A stretch of 18,222 nt of DNA from Clostridiaceae bacterium (GTDB lineage Bacteria; Bacillota; Clostridia; Saccharofermentanales; UBA5734): NCBI GenBank assembly GCA_012522285.1, contig JAAYKS010000065.1, positions 1-18,222 of the forward strand, written 5' to 3'. The position numbers and the translations under genes were made by a program. Positions 7,647 to 15,920 of the stretch are shown one piece after another. A model generated the notes under the pieces. The model was not told where the DNA came from. It made no database searches and saw only the letters and a program-made list of their open reading frames with translations. Numbering within the stretch: the first letter of the stretch is position 1; each line of letters opens with the position of its first letter.

Positions 7647-8951
7647 ATGCCGAAATGGGACGGCATCGTGACCGTGCCGGACGTGTTGTTGCCGGCCCGC
7701 GATGTAGAATACGCCAAATGGGCGGTGGTCGCCTGTGACCAGTTCACCTCTGCCCCCGCCTACTGGCAAGAAGCTGCGGCGCTGGTGGGAGAGAGCCCTT
7801 CAGCGCTTTCTCTGGTGCTGCCCGAAGTGTATCTTGCCGAGTCCCCGGACCGGATCGAAGCCCGCATCGCGGACATCAATCAACAGATGGAGGCGTATCT
7901 TCGCACGGGCGTCCTGACGGACACAGGCCGGTGCGCGGTGCTCACGCGGCGCTCGGTGCCCGGTTTAGCGGACCGGACCGGTCTGGTGCTGGCGATCGAC
8001 CTCGAAAGATATGAATACGAGCCGGGCAACACCGCTCCGATCCGCTCCTCCGAAGGAACGGTACTGGAGCGCATTCCGCCCCGTGTCCGCATCCGCGAAA
8101 ACGCCCCGCTGGAACTCCCGCATGTGCAGCTGCTAAGCGACGATCCGGACGGGACGGTCCTCGACCCCCTCCTCGCGCTGTGCGACGCCGGGCGGTTCGA
8201 CCTGCTCTACGACACCCCGCTCATGCTGGGCGGAGGATGGGTCAAAGGCTGGCGCATCCCCGCGGAGGATCCGGCGCTGGAGGCGGCTTTCGACGCGCTG
8301 TTCCAACTGCCCTCCTGGCGCGAACACAAGCTCCTCCTGGCGGTCGGCGACGGCAACCACAGCCTGGTCACCGCCAAAGCGTGCTGGGAGCGGATCCGGC
8401 CTACCGCTGCCCCCGGCCATCCCGCGCGCTACGCGATGGTGGAACTGATCAATCTGCACGATCCTGGTCTGGTGTTCGAACCGATCCATCGGGTCCTGTT
8501 CAGATGCTCCAGCGACACGTTGCTTGCGTTCGCTCGTGACTGGTTTGCCGGACCTGGTGTACAGGACGGACCGGTCGAGGTGCTGGAGGGCTCACTGGCG
8601 GAAGCGTGTGCCAACGGAGCAGGACCGGACGGATGTACCGTCTCGGTCGTCGGCGGTCCTGCGCCCGTCTCACTCCGGTTCCCGCCCTCCGAACGGCTCG
8701 CGGTCGATCGCCTCCAGCCGATGGTTGACGCACTGGCCAACCGCCCCGGCATCACCGTCGACTATATCCACGGCGACGACGCGCTCCGCGCGCTGGCCGG
8801 CCCCGAAACGACCGGAATCCTGATGCCATCCCTCCCCAAATCCCGCTTTTTCAAAGACATCGCGACCAACGGGGTCTATCCCCGCAAAACATTTTCGACC
8901 GGTGAAGCAGAGGGCAAGCGATACTATATCGAAGCCCGCAGAATCCGATAG
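7647..8951 (+). CDS. DUF1015 family protein
   Basis: This is a 434-residue soluble protein with no membrane segments. The N-terminus (MPKWDGIVTVPDVLLPARDVEYAKWAVVACDQFTS in the first 35 residues) and the motif GDGNHSLVTAK near 234-244 are typical of DUF1015/COG4198, and the length is about that of the family. Its biochemical role is not established. I recall family members beside serA in Clostridia, hinting at serine or phosphoserine metabolism; here serA is about 4 kb away on the other strand. The ATG start has AAGGAG 9 nt upstream. The FAD oxidoreductase begins 9 bp after its stop, so this is the first gene of a three-gene unit. Confidence 0.88.
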   Translation: MPKWDGIVTVPDVLLPARDVEYAKWAVVACDQFTSAPAYWQEAAALVGESPSALSLVLPEVYLAESPDRIEARIADINQQMEAYLRTGVLTDTGRCAVLTRRSVPGLADRTGLVLAIDLERYEYEPGNTAPIRSSEGTVLERIPPRVRIRENAPLELPHVQLLSDDPDGTVLDPLLALCDAGRFDLLYDTPLMLGGGWVKGWRIPAEDPALEAAFDALFQLPSWREHKLLLAVGDGNHSLVTAKACWERIRPTAAPGHPARYAMVELINLHDPGLVFEPIHRVLFRCSSDTLLAFARDWFAGPGVQDGPVEVLEGSLAEACANGAGPDGCTVSVVGGPAPVSLRFPPSERLAVDRLQPMVDALANRPGITVDYIHGDDALRALAGPETTGILMPSLPKSRFFKDIATNGVYPRKTFSTGEAEGKRYYIEARRIR

Positions 8952-8960
8952 AGGGACGCG

Positions 8961-10325
8961 ATGGGAATCGAGACAGCAGGACGTGTACCCAAGACCGTCT
9001 GCGTGATCGGCGGCGGGGTGACAGGCCTCACAGCCGCCTATCGACTGGGCAAGGCGGGGTATCTGGTTACGGTGGTCGAACAGAACCCCGAGGCCGGCGG
9101 CATGTTGTCCTCCTTTTTTACAGGCGGGAGCCGTCTCGAGCACATCTACCATCATATTTTCACCAGTGACACCCACGTGCGGTCCCTCGCGGACGAGCTC
9201 GGACTCGAGGACCAAATCGAATGGTACCACCCCCGGGATGCGCTCCTGTCCGGCAGGCATCTGTACCCCTTTACGGGACCGATGGATCTACTGCGTTTTC
9301 GGGCGATCCCATTGTGGGACCGGATCCGGACCGGACTGCTGGTGCTGCGCGCCGGGCGCATGCGTAACTTCGCGGCACTCGAGCAGCAGACCGCGGCGGA
9401 CTGGCTGCACAGGCAAGGCGGACGGCGGGCGTATGAGACCCTCTGGAAACCTTTGCTGCGCGCCAAGTTCGACACCGACGCAGAAGAGGTGTCCGCGGTG
9501 TGGATCTGGAACAAGTTCAAGCTCCGCGGCGGTTCCCGCAAAGGCGGCAAAGGCCGGGAAACGCTGGGGTATATGCGGGGCAGCTTCGGCCGCATGGTCG
9601 ACCGTCTGGTCGAGGAAATCGGGGCGGTCGGCGGCAGCGTCCTCACCCGCACCACCGCTCTGGACATCTCCAAGCGGGAGAACGGCGGGTACGCGGTGAC
9701 CTGTATTCTGGAAGACTGCAGTGCGCGCACCTTGTCCTGCGACGCGGTCGTCGCCTGTATTGCCGGACGGCAGTTTGCCAATATCGCCGGCGCACTCCGC
9801 CTTCCCCGGGAGTATCTGGAGAAAGTCACGTCAGTCACACACAAGGCCAATCTCTGTCTCACACTGCGGATGTATCATCCGCTGACCGATTTCTACTGGA
9901 CCACAATCTGCGACAGTCTCCCCTTTGTGGTGATGGTCGAGCACACCAACCTGACCGGCACCGGTCCCTATCGGGGTGCGGTGGTCTATCTGTCCCGCTA
10001 TCTGGGTATCACCGATCCGCTGTGGACCTGTACCGACGACGACATCTACCGGCTCTTCTGCGGCGAGCTGGATCGGATTCTTCCCTCCTTCTCCTCTTCG
10101 CAGGTCATCGAATGGCGCGTCCGGCGTACACGATACGCCCAGCCGGTCGTTTTGAGGGATTACGGACAGCGGGTGGCGGGCATCGACACACCGGACCCGG
10201 GTGTCAAACTCGCCGGCATGGCGCAGATCTACCCCCAGGACCGCGGTGTCAACTACGCGATCGCGCTGGCCGGCCGTGCCGCGTCGGCGGTGGAGGCCTA
10301 TCTTGAAGAAAAACCGGAATCCTGA
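8961..10325 (+). CDS. FAD-dependent oxidoreductase (amine-oxidase/HemY-UGM fold)
   Basis: This is a 454-residue flavoprotein. The Rossmann FAD site is at the N-terminus: VCVIGGGVTGLTAAYRL with G17, G19 and G22, E40 at the end of the second strand, and an AGGM stretch at 45-48. A segment LEHIYHHIFTSD (59-70) follows, characteristic of COG1232-like oxidoreductases found with envelope-glycan genes. A C-terminal FAD-closing segment reads GMAQIYPQDRGVNYAIALAG. It is not a close match to protoporphyrinogen oxidase or phytoene desaturase. The substrate is unknown; UDP-galactopyranose-mutase-like sugar chemistry or lipid-linked sugar modification is a guess from the neighbouring DUF2298 gene. The ATG has GAGGG just upstream. 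The 3' end overlaps the chosen DUF2298 start by 23 bp, implying coupled translation. Confidence 0.85.
   Translation: MGIETAGRVPKTVCVIGGGVTGLTAAYRLGKAGYLVTVVEQNPEAGGMLSSFFTGGSRLEHIYHHIFTSDTHVRSLADELGLEDQIEWYHPRDALLSGRHLYPFTGPMDLLRFRAIPLWDRIRTGLLVLRAGRMRNFAALEQQTAADWLHRQGGRRAYETLWKPLLRAKFDTDAEEVSAVWIWNKFKLRGGSRKGGKGRETLGYMRGSFGRMVDRLVEEIGAVGGSVLTRTTALDISKRENGGYAVTCILEDCSARTLSCDAVVACIAGRQFANIAGALRLPREYLEKVTSVTHKANLCLTLRMYHPLTDFYWTTICDSLPFVVMVEHTNLTGTGPYRGAVVYLSRYLGITDPLWTCTDDDIYRLFCGELDRILPSFSSSQVIEWRVRRTRYAQPVVLRDYGQRVAGIDTPDPGVKLAGMAQIYPQDRGVNYAIALAGRAASAVEAYLEEKPES
10289..10296 (+). promoter_or_regulatory. Ribosome-binding site fixing a TTG start for the DUF2298 gene
   Basis: GGTGGAGG ends 6 nt before TTG 10303, inside the 3' end of the FAD oxidoreductase gene. 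The in-frame ATG at 10201 would add 34 Arg/Pro/Ser-rich residues that look like an out-of-frame reading of the upstream gene, so TTG is preferred. Confidence 0.65.
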
Positions 10326-12828
10326 TCCCCTTCCCGGAAAAACACCGCCGGAGCCGGGCAGCACCCGGTCCGTGCGATGGCTGTGGGTGCTGCTGCCGCT
10401 GTTACCCGCACTGCTCGCTCCCTTTGTACTGCGCGGCGACTGGCTCTCCTTTCTCCGCTGGTGGGGAGCTCTCCTTTTTCCCTCCTTGCTGCTTTTCCCC
10501 ACAGCCGCACGCCTGTTCGGGTTCCGCGCGGACGCGGGCTACCTGTTTTCCAAACCACTGTCCATGGCGGCGGGAGCTTTGGCGGTCTGGACCTTGTCCT
10601 ACCTCCACCTGCTGCCCTTTACCCGTCCGGTCATTCTGGGTGTACTGGCGGTATTTGGAGCCGCCAACCTGATCCCACGCAAGGGACGATCCTGCTGGGT
10701 GCGGGTCGCCCGCTCTCCACGCCTGCTCCGTCGAATCGCCTGCGGGGAGACGCTGTTCGGGCTCCTTCTCCTGTTTGCCTCCTACGCGCGGGCGCTCAAA
10801 CCCGCCATCGAATCCATCCCGGAAAAATTCATGGACTACGGTTACATGATGTCCCTGATGCGCACGCTCTGGCTGCCCGGCCAGGACATCTGGCTGGCGG
10901 GCGAGTCTTTCAACTATTACTACTTTGGGCAGTACGTATATACCTATCTGACCAAGCTCACGGGCATGTCGCCTGCCATCACCTACAATCTCGGCATGGC
11001 GACGACCTTTGCACTCAACTTTGCACTCTCCTATGCGGTGGTCTACGCGCTGACCGACCGGCTGCTGGCTGACCGGATCCGCACCGGGGCAGGACGGCTG
11101 CACCGGGCAAAATACGCCCCGGTGACAGCGGGGCTACTCGCTGGGTTGATGGTCCAGATCGCGGGCAATGCCCACGCGTTTTTCTATGACGAAAAAAGCG
11201 TCGGCAACCTGTTGCTCCGCGCGCTCCAACGGATCGGGGTAGATGTGGGAACCAAGGTCTCGGGGTATTTTTTCCCGGATTCCACCCGGTTCATCGGCTA
11301 CAATCCGGACGTGCCGGACAAAACCATCCACGAGTTCCCGTATTACTCCTTCCTGGTCGCCGACCTCCATCCCCATCTGATCAATCTCACCTTTGTGCTG
11401 CTCTTTTTGGGCGTGCTGCTGGTGCTGTATCGTTCCCCGAGACTGCAGGAGACCGCGCGGCAGGCCGTGCGCCTCCGCTCGGCGCTCCTGGCGCGGGAAG
11501 ATCCGAACTGGTTCCGCCTGGAATGCCGGGGCGCTGTGGGGCGTGCCGCCTCCTGGGTGCGCGAGCCGGCTCTGCTGACGGCGGGGGTACTGCTCGGCAT
11601 TTTTACGATGTGCAATTTTTGGGACCTCGTGATCTACCTCGCGGCCGCGGGTATCATCCTGCTGCTGGCCAACATGCACGGACACGGCAGTCTCTTCGGG
11701 TGGGAGGCGATCCCGGTTTTCACGCTCCAGATGCTACTGATCCTGCTCCCCTTCCTGGTGGTCGACGCGCCGGTTGTCGCCTGGCTGCTCTACGGAGCGG
11801 CGTTTGCGGGGTGTTGCCTGCTGACCATTCTTGTCGCGGATCCGCTGACGATGGCCGGAGCCCAGGTCGCGCTGCTGTTCTGGATCGCCAACACGGTCTC
11901 CCTGCCCTTCGCGCTGTCCTTCCAACCGATGTCCAAGGAGATCGCGCTGGCATCGAGTCATACCCGGCTGTTCCAGTTGGTCATGCTCTGGGGCGTCCAT
12001 GTCGGAGTCGGACTGGTGTTTTTGCTCAGAACGCTCCTGGCGAAGCGCCGCAACCGGACCGGCCGCGACCAGCCGCTCGAAACCCCGTGGCCGGGGATGC
12101 GCGAGGCCCGCGGTCCCGTCGCGCGGTTCCTCTGCGGGCTCCATCCGCAGGACCTGTTCGTGTGTGCGCTGTTCCTCTGCGGGTGCGGGTTGATCCTCCT
12201 GCCGGAACTCGTCTACGTCGTGGACATCTACCGCGGGACCTATTCGCGCGCCAACACCATGTTCAAGTTCACTTATCAGGCGTTTGTACTGCTTTCGCTG
12301 GTGGCCGGGTACGTCACTGTGCGATTCTGGATGCAGGCCGCAGACCGGCCGGGACGGCGCGCGCCCTGGATCGCGGCGGGGATGATCTCCCTCGCGCTTT
12401 TGATCCCTTTCCACTTTCCTCTGACCGGTTCGGTTCTCACCTGGACCATGAACTATTCCCCCGCTTTTTACTCCGGTCTGGACGGAAGCTTCCAGATCGG
12501 CCGGATCGACAGCGGCGTGGTGCCCGGCAATGCTCCCAACGAGCTGCAGGACGACCTGGACTGCATTCGCTGGTTCAACGACAACGTCGACGGCCAACCG
12601 ACCTTGCTGGAGATGTTTGGCAAGAGTTACCGGGACAATTGCCGTATCTCGGTGTTTACCGGATTGCCGACCGTGCTCGGGTGGGAGACCCACGAACATC
12701 TCTGGCGCACCAGCCGGGATACGCCCGACGCCTGGAGTACGGTCGTCGCCCCGCGGCAGCGGAAGATCCTCGACTTTTATGCGTTTCGCGACGAGACACA
12801 GGCGCACGCTTTTCTCGACAAGTACTAA
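10303..12828 (+). CDS. DUF2298 (YYY-motif) polytopic membrane protein, truncated by an in-frame TAA
   Basis: From TTG 10303 this encodes 841 residues with many hydrophobic helices. Family motifs appear in order: KFMDYGYM near 175, ESFNYYYFGQY near 202-212 (the YYY motif), ADLHPHLINL near 352, RANTMFKFTYQAF near 649 and GLPTVLGWETHEHLWR near 787. DUF2298 proteins resemble GT-C integral membrane glycosyltransferases and often sit with envelope glycan genes, but the reaction is unproven. The stop at 12826-12828 falls after DKY. The next 57 codons in the same frame read VRYIVVGAIERS onward, the expected family C-terminus. So either the gene has lost its end, or the stop is a sequencing error or is read through. 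It overlaps the FAD oxidoreductase by 23 bp and is last in the operon. Confidence 0.85.
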   Translation: MKKNRNPDPLPGKTPPEPGSTRSVRWLWVLLPLLPALLAPFVLRGDWLSFLRWWGALLFPSLLLFPTAARLFGFRADAGYLFSKPLSMAAGALAVWTLSYLHLLPFTRPVILGVLAVFGAANLIPRKGRSCWVRVARSPRLLRRIACGETLFGLLLLFASYARALKPAIESIPEKFMDYGYMMSLMRTLWLPGQDIWLAGESFNYYYFGQYVYTYLTKLTGMSPAITYNLGMATTFALNFALSYAVVYALTDRLLADRIRTGAGRLHRAKYAPVTAGLLAGLMVQIAGNAHAFFYDEKSVGNLLLRALQRIGVDVGTKVSGYFFPDSTRFIGYNPDVPDKTIHEFPYYSFLVADLHPHLINLTFVLLFLGVLLVLYRSPRLQETARQAVRLRSALLAREDPNWFRLECRGAVGRAASWVREPALLTAGVLLGIFTMCNFWDLVIYLAAAGIILLLANMHGHGSLFGWEAIPVFTLQMLLILLPFLVVDAPVVAWLLYGAAFAGCCLLTILVADPLTMAGAQVALLFWIANTVSLPFALSFQPMSKEIALASSHTRLFQLVMLWGVHVGVGLVFLLRTLLAKRRNRTGRDQPLETPWPGMREARGPVARFLCGLHPQDLFVCALFLCGCGLILLPELVYVVDIYRGTYSRANTMFKFTYQAFVLLSLVAGYVTVRFWMQAADRPGRRAPWIAAGMISLALLIPFHFPLTGSVLTWTMNYSPAFYSGLDGSFQIGRIDSGVVPGNAPNELQDDLDCIRWFNDNVDGQPTLLEMFGKSYRDNCRISVFTGLPTVLGWETHEHLWRTSRDTPDAWSTVVAPRQRKILDFYAFRDETQAHAFLDKY

Positions 12829-13002
12829 GTCCGATACATCGTCGTCGGGGCGATTGAACGCTCCATCGCGGGTCGGCTGATGGAAAACGACGGGTATACG
12901 CACGAAGCGTTTGCAATCCCCGACGAACACATCCGGAGCCTGGGCGAAGTCGTATTCGAACGCCCGACCCTGTATGTCGTACAGGTGGCGGCAGCGCCCT
13001 GA
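12829..13002 (+). pseudogene. Severed in-frame C-terminus of the DUF2298 protein
   Basis: Directly after the TAA, the same frame stays open for 57 codons and ends at TGA 13000-13002. It begins VRYIVVGAIERSIAG and ends LYVVQVAAAP. The piece looks like the terminal soluble part of DUF2298 proteins, where a KYxVxYIxVGxxE segment is expected. There is no ribosome site or good start codon for independent translation. With the stop ignored, the full gene would be 10303-13002, 899 codons plus the stop. Confidence 0.75.
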
Positions 13003-13026
13003 ACCCATTTCCGTACCTCGCATCGA

Positions 13027-13067
13027 TTAAAAACGGACGGCCCGCAATAGATGCGGACCGTCCGTTT
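13027..13067 (-). terminator. Long hairpin terminator between convergent DUF2298 and serA genes
   Basis: Arms 13031-13045 and 13053-13067 (AAACGGACGG then CCGC) pair with a single c-a mismatch and a 7-nt loop. On the minus strand the stem runs into TTTTT at 13029-13033, a good terminator for serA. On the plus strand the stem is followed only by TTTCATT, so it could also end the DUF2298 operon, less efficiently. Confidence 0.85.
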
Positions 13068-13105
13068 CATTCACAAAAAGACAGGACCTGTAAGGATGCC
13101 GCGGG

Positions 13106-14707
13106 TCAGAACTGCAGCAAAGACGCCCGCAATACGCCGTCCAGCTGCGACAGCCGGTCCAGCAGTTCGGGTTCGACCGGAGAGTCCACGCTGATGAACG
13201 CCTGGGCGCGCATTTTGTCCCGCTTGCGGCCCCAGTGCAGAGTCGCGATGTTGATGTCGTTCTGCCCCAGGATGGTGCCAACCCGCCCGATCACGCCGGG
13301 CACGTCGTTGTTCTGCATCGCGAGCACATAGGGGGACAGCTCGAAGTCCATGTGGTACCCGAAAAAGTCGACCAGCACTTCGGAGTCTTTCCCGAAGATC
13401 GTGCCCGACACCGACAGGTCCTTTTCCTCCGAATAGAACTTGACGGTGATCAGGCTGTTATAGCGCTCCAGCTGCGTGTTCTTGGACTCCTCCACTTCGA
13501 CGCCGAGCATGTCGAGATGGGACTTGACATTGACAAAGCTCACCCGCTCGCTGGTCACGGTCGACACGAATCCCTTGAGCACGGAAAGGGTCAAAAGACC
13601 GGTCTCCAGCTCCGCCAGCTCTCCGCTGTAAATGATCTCGATTTTCCAGACCCGCGCCTTCTCCGCCTGATAATAGATCGCGCCGAGTTTGGATGCCAGG
13701 CTGATGTAGGGTTTCATCTCGGACAGTCGGCCCCCGATCGCAGGCATGTTGATCGCGGCGATGATCTCGCCGTCGAGGGCGTCCGCGACCATCTCGGTGA
13801 CCGCGGAACCGACATTTGCGTTCGCCTCGTGAGTAGACGCGCCCAGATGGGGGGTGACGATGCAATGGGGATGGGTCAGCAGCGGATGGGTGTAGTTCTG
13901 CTCTCCCGGTACGGCGTCGTAATTGGGTTCGTGATCGAACACGTCGAGTCCGGCGCCTGCCACATGACCGGAAACCAACGCGTCGTACAGCGCCTGCTCG
14001 TTGACCAGTCCGCCGCGCGCGGCATTGACGATCCGCACGCCCGGTTTGCACAGCCGGAGCTGCGGGGCGTCGATCATGTTGTGGGTCTCCCGTGTTTTGG
14101 GAGTGTGCAGGGTGATCAGGTCGGCTCGCTGCAGCAGTTCCTCCAGCGTGCCGCACCGGGTGACGCCCAGGCGCTGGAAACGGGAATCGACCACATACGG
14201 GTCGTATCCGATCACCTCCATGCCGATGCCCTTGAGCTTGCGTGCGACAATGGAGCCGATCCGACCCAGCCCGATGATGCCAGCGGTCTTGCCCTCGAGC
14301 TCGTTTCCAATAAAGAGGGAGCGCCGGAAATCGTCCCGGCGCGCCGCCTCGTTCGCTTCGGTCAGATGGCGGAACACCGCGAAAGCCAGGGCGACCGCGA
14401 GTTCCCCCGCAGCCATGATGTTGGCTTCGGGCGTGTTGACCGCGATGATTCCCTTGGCGGTACAGGCATCGACATCGATGTTGTCGATGCCGTTCCCCGC
14501 GCGACCCACCACCTTGAGGCTTGCGGCGTTCTCCAGCAGGGAGGCGTCGACGCGGGTCACGCTGCGCACGATCAGCGCGTCATAGGGGGTGATCACCGCT
14601 TTGACTTCGTCTTGCGAAAGCCCGAGTCGGACATCCACGTCGAAGCCGCGGTCCTGGAGATAGCGGATGGATTCATCCGCGATTTTTTCGGTTACCAGAA
14701 TTCTCAT
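13106..14707 (-). CDS. serA: D-3-phosphoglycerate dehydrogenase
   Basis: SerA oxidises 3-phosphoglycerate to 3-phosphohydroxypyruvate with NAD, the first committed step of serine synthesis. The 533-residue protein is the long form. It has an N-terminal substrate domain (VGRAGNGIDNID at 68-79) and an NAD fold with GLGRIG at 146-151. The catalytic set appears as R231 in NAARGG, E260 in FDHEPN and H287 in TPHLGAS. An intervening ASB-like domain covers about 310-450 and an ACT domain lies at about 460-533 (NNDVPGVIGRVGTILG). ACT domains usually mediate serine feedback. ATG 14707 has AAGGAGG 11 nt upstream; the 26 residues further upstream do not match the family. The aminotransferase gene ends 49 bp upstream on the same strand, so the two form an operon. 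Confidence 0.96.
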   Translation of the reverse strand: MRILVTEKIADESIRYLQDRGFDVDVRLGLSQDEVKAVITPYDALIVRSVTRVDASLLENAASLKVVGRAGNGIDNIDVDACTAKGIIAVNTPEANIMAAGELAVALAFAVFRHLTEANEAARRDDFRRSLFIGNELEGKTAGIIGLGRIGSIVARKLKGIGMEVIGYDPYVVDSRFQRLGVTRCGTLEELLQRADLITLHTPKTRETHNMIDAPQLRLCKPGVRIVNAARGGLVNEQALYDALVSGHVAGAGLDVFDHEPNYDAVPGEQNYTHPLLTHPHCIVTPHLGASTHEANANVGSAVTEMVADALDGEIIAAINMPAIGGRLSEMKPYISLASKLGAIYYQAEKARVWKIEIIYSGELAELETGLLTLSVLKGFVSTVTSERVSFVNVKSHLDMLGVEVEESKNTQLERYNSLITVKFYSEEKDLSVSGTIFGKDSEVLVDFFGYHMDFELSPYVLAMQNNDVPGVIGRVGTILGQNDINIATLHWGRKRDKMRAQAFISVDSPVEPELLDRLSQLDGVLRASLLQF

Positions 14708-14756
14708 GGTACGGGGTTCCTCCTTGGTCTGTTGGAGATGGCGCCGGGAAACCACA

Positions 14757-15824
14757 TTATCCGACAAGGGCGTCGATCGCGTCAAGCAATCCTTCGATCT
14801 CCGTCAGGGTGGCGTCGGCCATGTGAGCGATCCGGAAGGTGCGCCCTTTGAGAGCGGCATATCCGTCCGATATTTCGTACCCCCGCTCCGCCAGTCCCGC
14901 GGACAGGGTGGCAAACGGGAGGTTCCGGGTGTTGTCGACACAGGTGACGGTATTGGACAGATACCGCTCGTTGGAATAGAGAGCAAACTGCTCCCGCGCC
15001 CAGGCACGGACGCGCTCTGCCATCGCGGTGTGGCGCGCAAACCGGTTGTCGAGACCCTCCGCGAGAATGCGGTCCAGCTGGTAATCCAACGCGAACATAT
15101 GCGGGAGTGAGGGGGTGGACGGGTATTGGTGATTCCTGACGCGCACAAAATCGACCAATTCGACATAGTCGAAATACAGTCCGCGATGCGGGACCTTCTT
15201 AGCCGCCTGGTACGCCTTTTCCGACACACTGGCCACGGCCAATCCGGGGGGAAGCCCGAGACACTTCTGGGAGGAGGTGATGCAAATGTCGATACCGCTG
15301 CGGTCCACCTCGATCCGGTGCCCCCCGAGCGAACTGACCGCGTCCACGCAGAACACGACCTCCGGATGGCGTGCCAGCACCGGAGCGAGTTCATCCAGAT
15401 TGTTGGCGACCCCGGTCGCTGTCTCGTTATGGGTGATGGCGACCAAATCGTATTGCCCCGTAGAGAGCGCCGCCTCGACCTGTTCCGGTGTGGTGGGCTG
15501 TCCGAGTTCGGACTGGATCAGATCCGCCGGGATCCCGTTGGCGGTACACATGCGATACCAGCGATCCCCGAACGCTCCGATGGAAAAGACCGCGGCTCGT
15601 TTTCCGGTACAGGAACGGACCGCGCCCTCCATCAGACCACTACCGGACGAAGTGGACAGGATGATTTCGTTATCGGTGTACATCACCTGACGGAGTTTGC
15701 CGGCGATTCCGCGCTGGAGTGCGGATGCCTGGGCGGTACGGTGCCCGATCATGGGGGTTGCGAGGCGCGCAAGCACGTCCTCCCGCACTTCGACCGGGCC
15801 GGGAATAAAAAGTTTCTTTCTCAT
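14757..15824 (-). CDS. Class-V PLP aminotransferase, probable phosphoserine aminotransferase
   Basis: This is a 355-residue PLP-dependent fold-type I enzyme of the alanine-glyoxylate/serine-pyruvate aminotransferase group. Visible features are the N-terminal FIPGPVEV, ATPMIGHRT at 22-30, HNETATG at 132-138, the PLP-ring aspartate D161 in DAVSS, and the Schiff-base lysine K187 in SSQKCLG. It is not the canonical SerC sequence. Because it lies 49 bp upstream of serA in the same direction, its likely reaction is 3-phosphohydroxypyruvate plus glutamate to phosphoserine. Serine-glyoxylate or alanine-glyoxylate transamination is the alternative. The ATG 15824 has AGAGAGGA about 10 nt upstream. No serB is present in the window. 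Confidence 0.88.
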   Translation of the reverse strand: MRKKLFIPGPVEVREDVLARLATPMIGHRTAQASALQRGIAGKLRQVMYTDNEIILSTSSGSGLMEGAVRSCTGKRAAVFSIGAFGDRWYRMCTANGIPADLIQSELGQPTTPEQVEAALSTGQYDLVAITHNETATGVANNLDELAPVLARHPEVVFCVDAVSSLGGHRIEVDRSGIDICITSSQKCLGLPPGLAVASVSEKAYQAAKKVPHRGLYFDYVELVDFVRVRNHQYPSTPSLPHMFALDYQLDRILAEGLDNRFARHTAMAERVRAWAREQFALYSNERYLSNTVTCVDNTRNLPFATLSAGLAERGYEISDGYAALKGRTFRIAHMADATLTEIEGLLDAIDALVG

Positions 15825-15848
15825 GGCGGATGGTTCCTCTCTCGGAAT

Positions 15849-15875
15849 GTAAACATCCAGGCCGAAGCCTGGATG
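15849..15875 (-). terminator. UUCG-tetraloop hairpin between the LysM gene and the serine operon
   Basis: A perfect 9-bp stem (15854-15862 with 15867-15875) closes a TTCG loop on the minus-strand transcript, C(UUCG)G being a very stable tetraloop. It lies 45 bp after the LysM gene stop and is followed by TTTACATT. The T tract is short, so termination may be partial. It also sits only 29 nt before the aminotransferase ATG, so it could act as an attenuator or mRNA-stabilising element. Confidence 0.6.
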
Positions 15876-15920
15876 CCGACTTTCAGGATGGGTTTCGATC
15901 CGGACACGCGACGGCGCGGA

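Noticed and set aside
12826..12828. TAA reassigned as a sense codon in this organism
   Set aside because: alaS and the class-V aminotransferase both end properly with TAA, and no other gene in the window has an internal TAA.
11734..13023. 429-codon minus-strand frame opposite the DUF2298 gene
   Set aside because: The plus-strand frame carries all the DUF2298 motifs and hydrophobic helices. The antisense frame is polar, unrecognisable and runs through the terminator region.
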